Shown piece after piece: positions 62,451-64,000 of a DNA stretch of 64,000 bases. Each line of letters starts with the position of its first letter. The stretch's first letter is position 1. Both the position numbers and the translations under genes were made by a program. This stretch comes from Archivesica marissinica. Its lineage: Eukaryota > Mollusca > Bivalvia > Venerida > Vesicomyidae. The stretch is from contig CM026390.1 of the NCBI GenBank assembly GCA_014843695.1, positions 58,150,543 to 58,214,542 on the forward strand, written 5' to 3'. The notes under the pieces are model-generated. The model was given only the letters and a program-made list of their open reading frames with translations. It did not search any database and was not told where the DNA came from.

Positions 62451-63349
62451 GAAAAATATAAGACGAAATAAAATACTGCTGCTTTCTTTCAGTTGCATAT
62501 AATATATAGATTTTATTTTTAAAAACGCCATAACAGGAAGGCGACCCAGTTTCATAAAATATTGACTCAAATAGTGATTCTGAGTTAGTTTCCAATTTAT
62601 ACAGCGTTTGTTATGGTATACGAAAGGGGTGTTTTGGGCGGCATTCGTACTAATTTTGCTAACCTGTTGTTTATTATCACCTACAGCTTTCCAGTGTATA
62701 ATTGAACACCGTATTAACTTATTTTCAATAAATATATTCTGCTAAAATGTTCTACAATCTCTTTAACAACAATACACAATAAAAGCTTCAAAATTATGTC
62801 ACATTATTGCAATTCATATTCATAACTGATTTCAAACTATGAATATTAGGGGGCCTTCTTAGATATTTGGGATTTAACTATCGTGTTCTAATCTACAGAA
62901 AAGATGTGAATTCAAATATGTACTAGCAATGAAACTCGTCTCCAATTGACAAAATAAACACATTGTAGCACATCAGCGTCCACTGACAACAAGTGCATTG
63001 TATTTCTTAGCACACTATAGAGCGCTTAAAATCTACAAAAATCTTAAAATTGACATCGCTATTACATTACCTACGATGAGCGTTTGTGTCCTGATTGTAT
63101 ACATGTTCGCATGCGGGTTCCTAACTAATGATATGCAGCTGACATGCGCACTCGAAGTTACGGGCATGCGCATTCGCAGTGTTCGTCGCGAGAAAATGCG
63201 TGTCGTACAGTTTACGCTGTTCCAATGATGATGTATTTACTTGTTCCGACACACTGTATGTTGCATATCTGGACTAAAACATTGTAAATACAAAATGTGC
63301 TATATTTTCCTGTGCGTCCTTGAAACGAATAATTAATGTAAATATAAGT
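62451..63349. other. Unannotated; next M13 exon not seen
   Basis: I looked for the VNAYY and HExxH segments expected after exon g and did not find them. A 76-codon open frame at 62998-63228 has no recognisable domain. Confidence 0.4.
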
Positions 63350-63484
63350 AATGAATCACGGGTTAATAGTTTCCATCGGGGTATGAACTGCAGTGGGTGT
63401 GGTTTCGCCTTCGGCCTCCACACGCTTCAACCGGGCCCAATATAGTTCATACCCCGATGGAAACTATTAACCGTGATTCATTCC
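63350..63484. repeat. Long inverted repeat (hairpin) with CCTTCGGCC centre
   Basis: The left arm AATGAATCACGGGTTAATAG continues through TTTCCATCGGGGTATGAACT. The right arm is its complement with one base missing. The loop region contains GGGTGTGG / CCACACG and GCCTTCGGCC, so the pairing extends inward. No coding sequence. Confidence 0.9.
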
Positions 63485-63587
63485 TTAAATAAACTATAAC
63501 GTGAAGTGGAAAGGATCGTCTAGTGTATTATAGTACAATGCTTCACGTTTATGACTAGGGACAACTATATTTAATTATAACATTGCT

Positions 63588-63715
63588 CGGTATTTTGTCT
63601 GTATACGCAAAGAAGGAATGTACTGTGTTTAAATCTGCCATAAACCATGGTTTAGCGCGTGATGTCAAACGTGACGTCATTTTACTAGCATGTTTGTAGG
63701 CTACGCTTTCTCAAT
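63588..63715 (+). repeat. Dispersed repeat R, copy 2
   Basis: CTGTATACGCAAAGAAGGAA, CATGGTTTAGCGCGTGATG and CAAACGTGACGTCATTTT match 35262-35395. Confidence 0.7.
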
Positions 63716-63730
63716 AATAATAATTAGAGG

Positions 63731-63809
63731 TTATTACGTGGCTAGTTTCATATCACCATAGGTATCGACCCGAGGTTACTAGGCTAATATGAAACTAGCC
63801 ACGTAATAA
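63731..63809. repeat. Inverted repeat (hairpin)
   Basis: Perfect 23-bp arms, TTATTACGTGGCTAGTTTCA plus TAT and the complement, around a 33-bp loop that itself contains CGACCCGAGG. Confidence 0.92.
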
Positions 63810-64000
63810 CGTTTTTATTACTTTGATACGAACTTGAACATTTAATAATCGATACCATGCTCTCCGTTATCCACGTATAACGAATACATCACAATTACTG
63901 TATTAGATACACGAACACGATTGAAATATTACGACCAAACTACAAACATCTGTTATCTGTCAAATTTAACACTCAGACGCTACAGGAAGTTAACAAACTA
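63810..64000. other. Unannotated window end
   Basis: No feature recognised. Confidence 0.4.

Noticed and set aside
62998..63228. Downstream catalytic exon of the M13 gene
   Set aside because: The 76-codon frame has no VNAYY, HExxH or ExxxD motif and no acceptor in the required phase.

Overview
The window looks like nuclear DNA of an invertebrate animal, most likely a bivalve mollusc. It is AT-rich and has large introns with GT/AG splice sites. It carries several families of tRNA-headed SINEs, truncated non-LTR retrotransposons, short inverted-repeat DNA elements and an exceptional density of tandem arrays. The bivalve assignment is an inference from the repeat types, not a species identification. 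Nothing bacterial (operon, CRISPR, IS element) is present.

The one gene I can support is a plus-strand M13-family (neprilysin / endothelin-converting-enzyme type) zinc metallopeptidase. It is split into seven exons: 22953-23030, 29323-29440, 30371-30475, 32281-32435, 39296-39415, 44407-44541 and 61036-61813. All splice sites are canonical, every exon-exon phase agrees, and the joined reading frame (1489 nt, about 496 codons) has no stop. It covers the ectodomain from the first paired cysteines to just before the zinc-binding region. The membrane-anchor exon(s) should lie upstream of 22953. The exons with the HExxH and ExxxD zinc motifs should lie beyond the window. Introns total about 37 kb and are mostly repeats.

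Layout. 1-890: a SINE and a possible terminal exon of an unknown gene. 891-7388: a roughly 177-copy 36-bp minisatellite that is the expanded end of a short inverted-repeat element. 8.7-9.05 kb: GC-rich palindromes. 9.2-11.5 kb: a 50-bp array split by a LINE fragment. 14.7-17.0 kb: a 38-bp array split by a fold-back element. 17-22.9 kb: SINEs and unannotated DNA. 22.9-61.8 kb: the M13 gene. Its introns hold a second 36-bp array from the same element (28.3-29.1 kb), 42-, 48-, 27/57-, second-family 36-, 16-, 33-, 31-, 49-, 56- and 120-bp arrays, two copies of a TTAA-flanked inverted-repeat element, LINE 3' ends and a 1500-bp decayed Tc1/mariner element (58820-60319). 61.8-64 kb: SINEs and a cluster of hairpins.

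The most interesting signal is the link between a short inverted-repeat element and the 36-bp satellite. Four copies are visible: two with a single terminal unit, one with 23 and one with about 177. Two of the copies end only 20-26 bp upstream of M13 splice acceptors. The very long open reading frames across 0.9-7.2 kb and the other arrays are products of repeat periods without stop codons and are not annotated as genes. All calls are by eye; no database search or alignment program was run.
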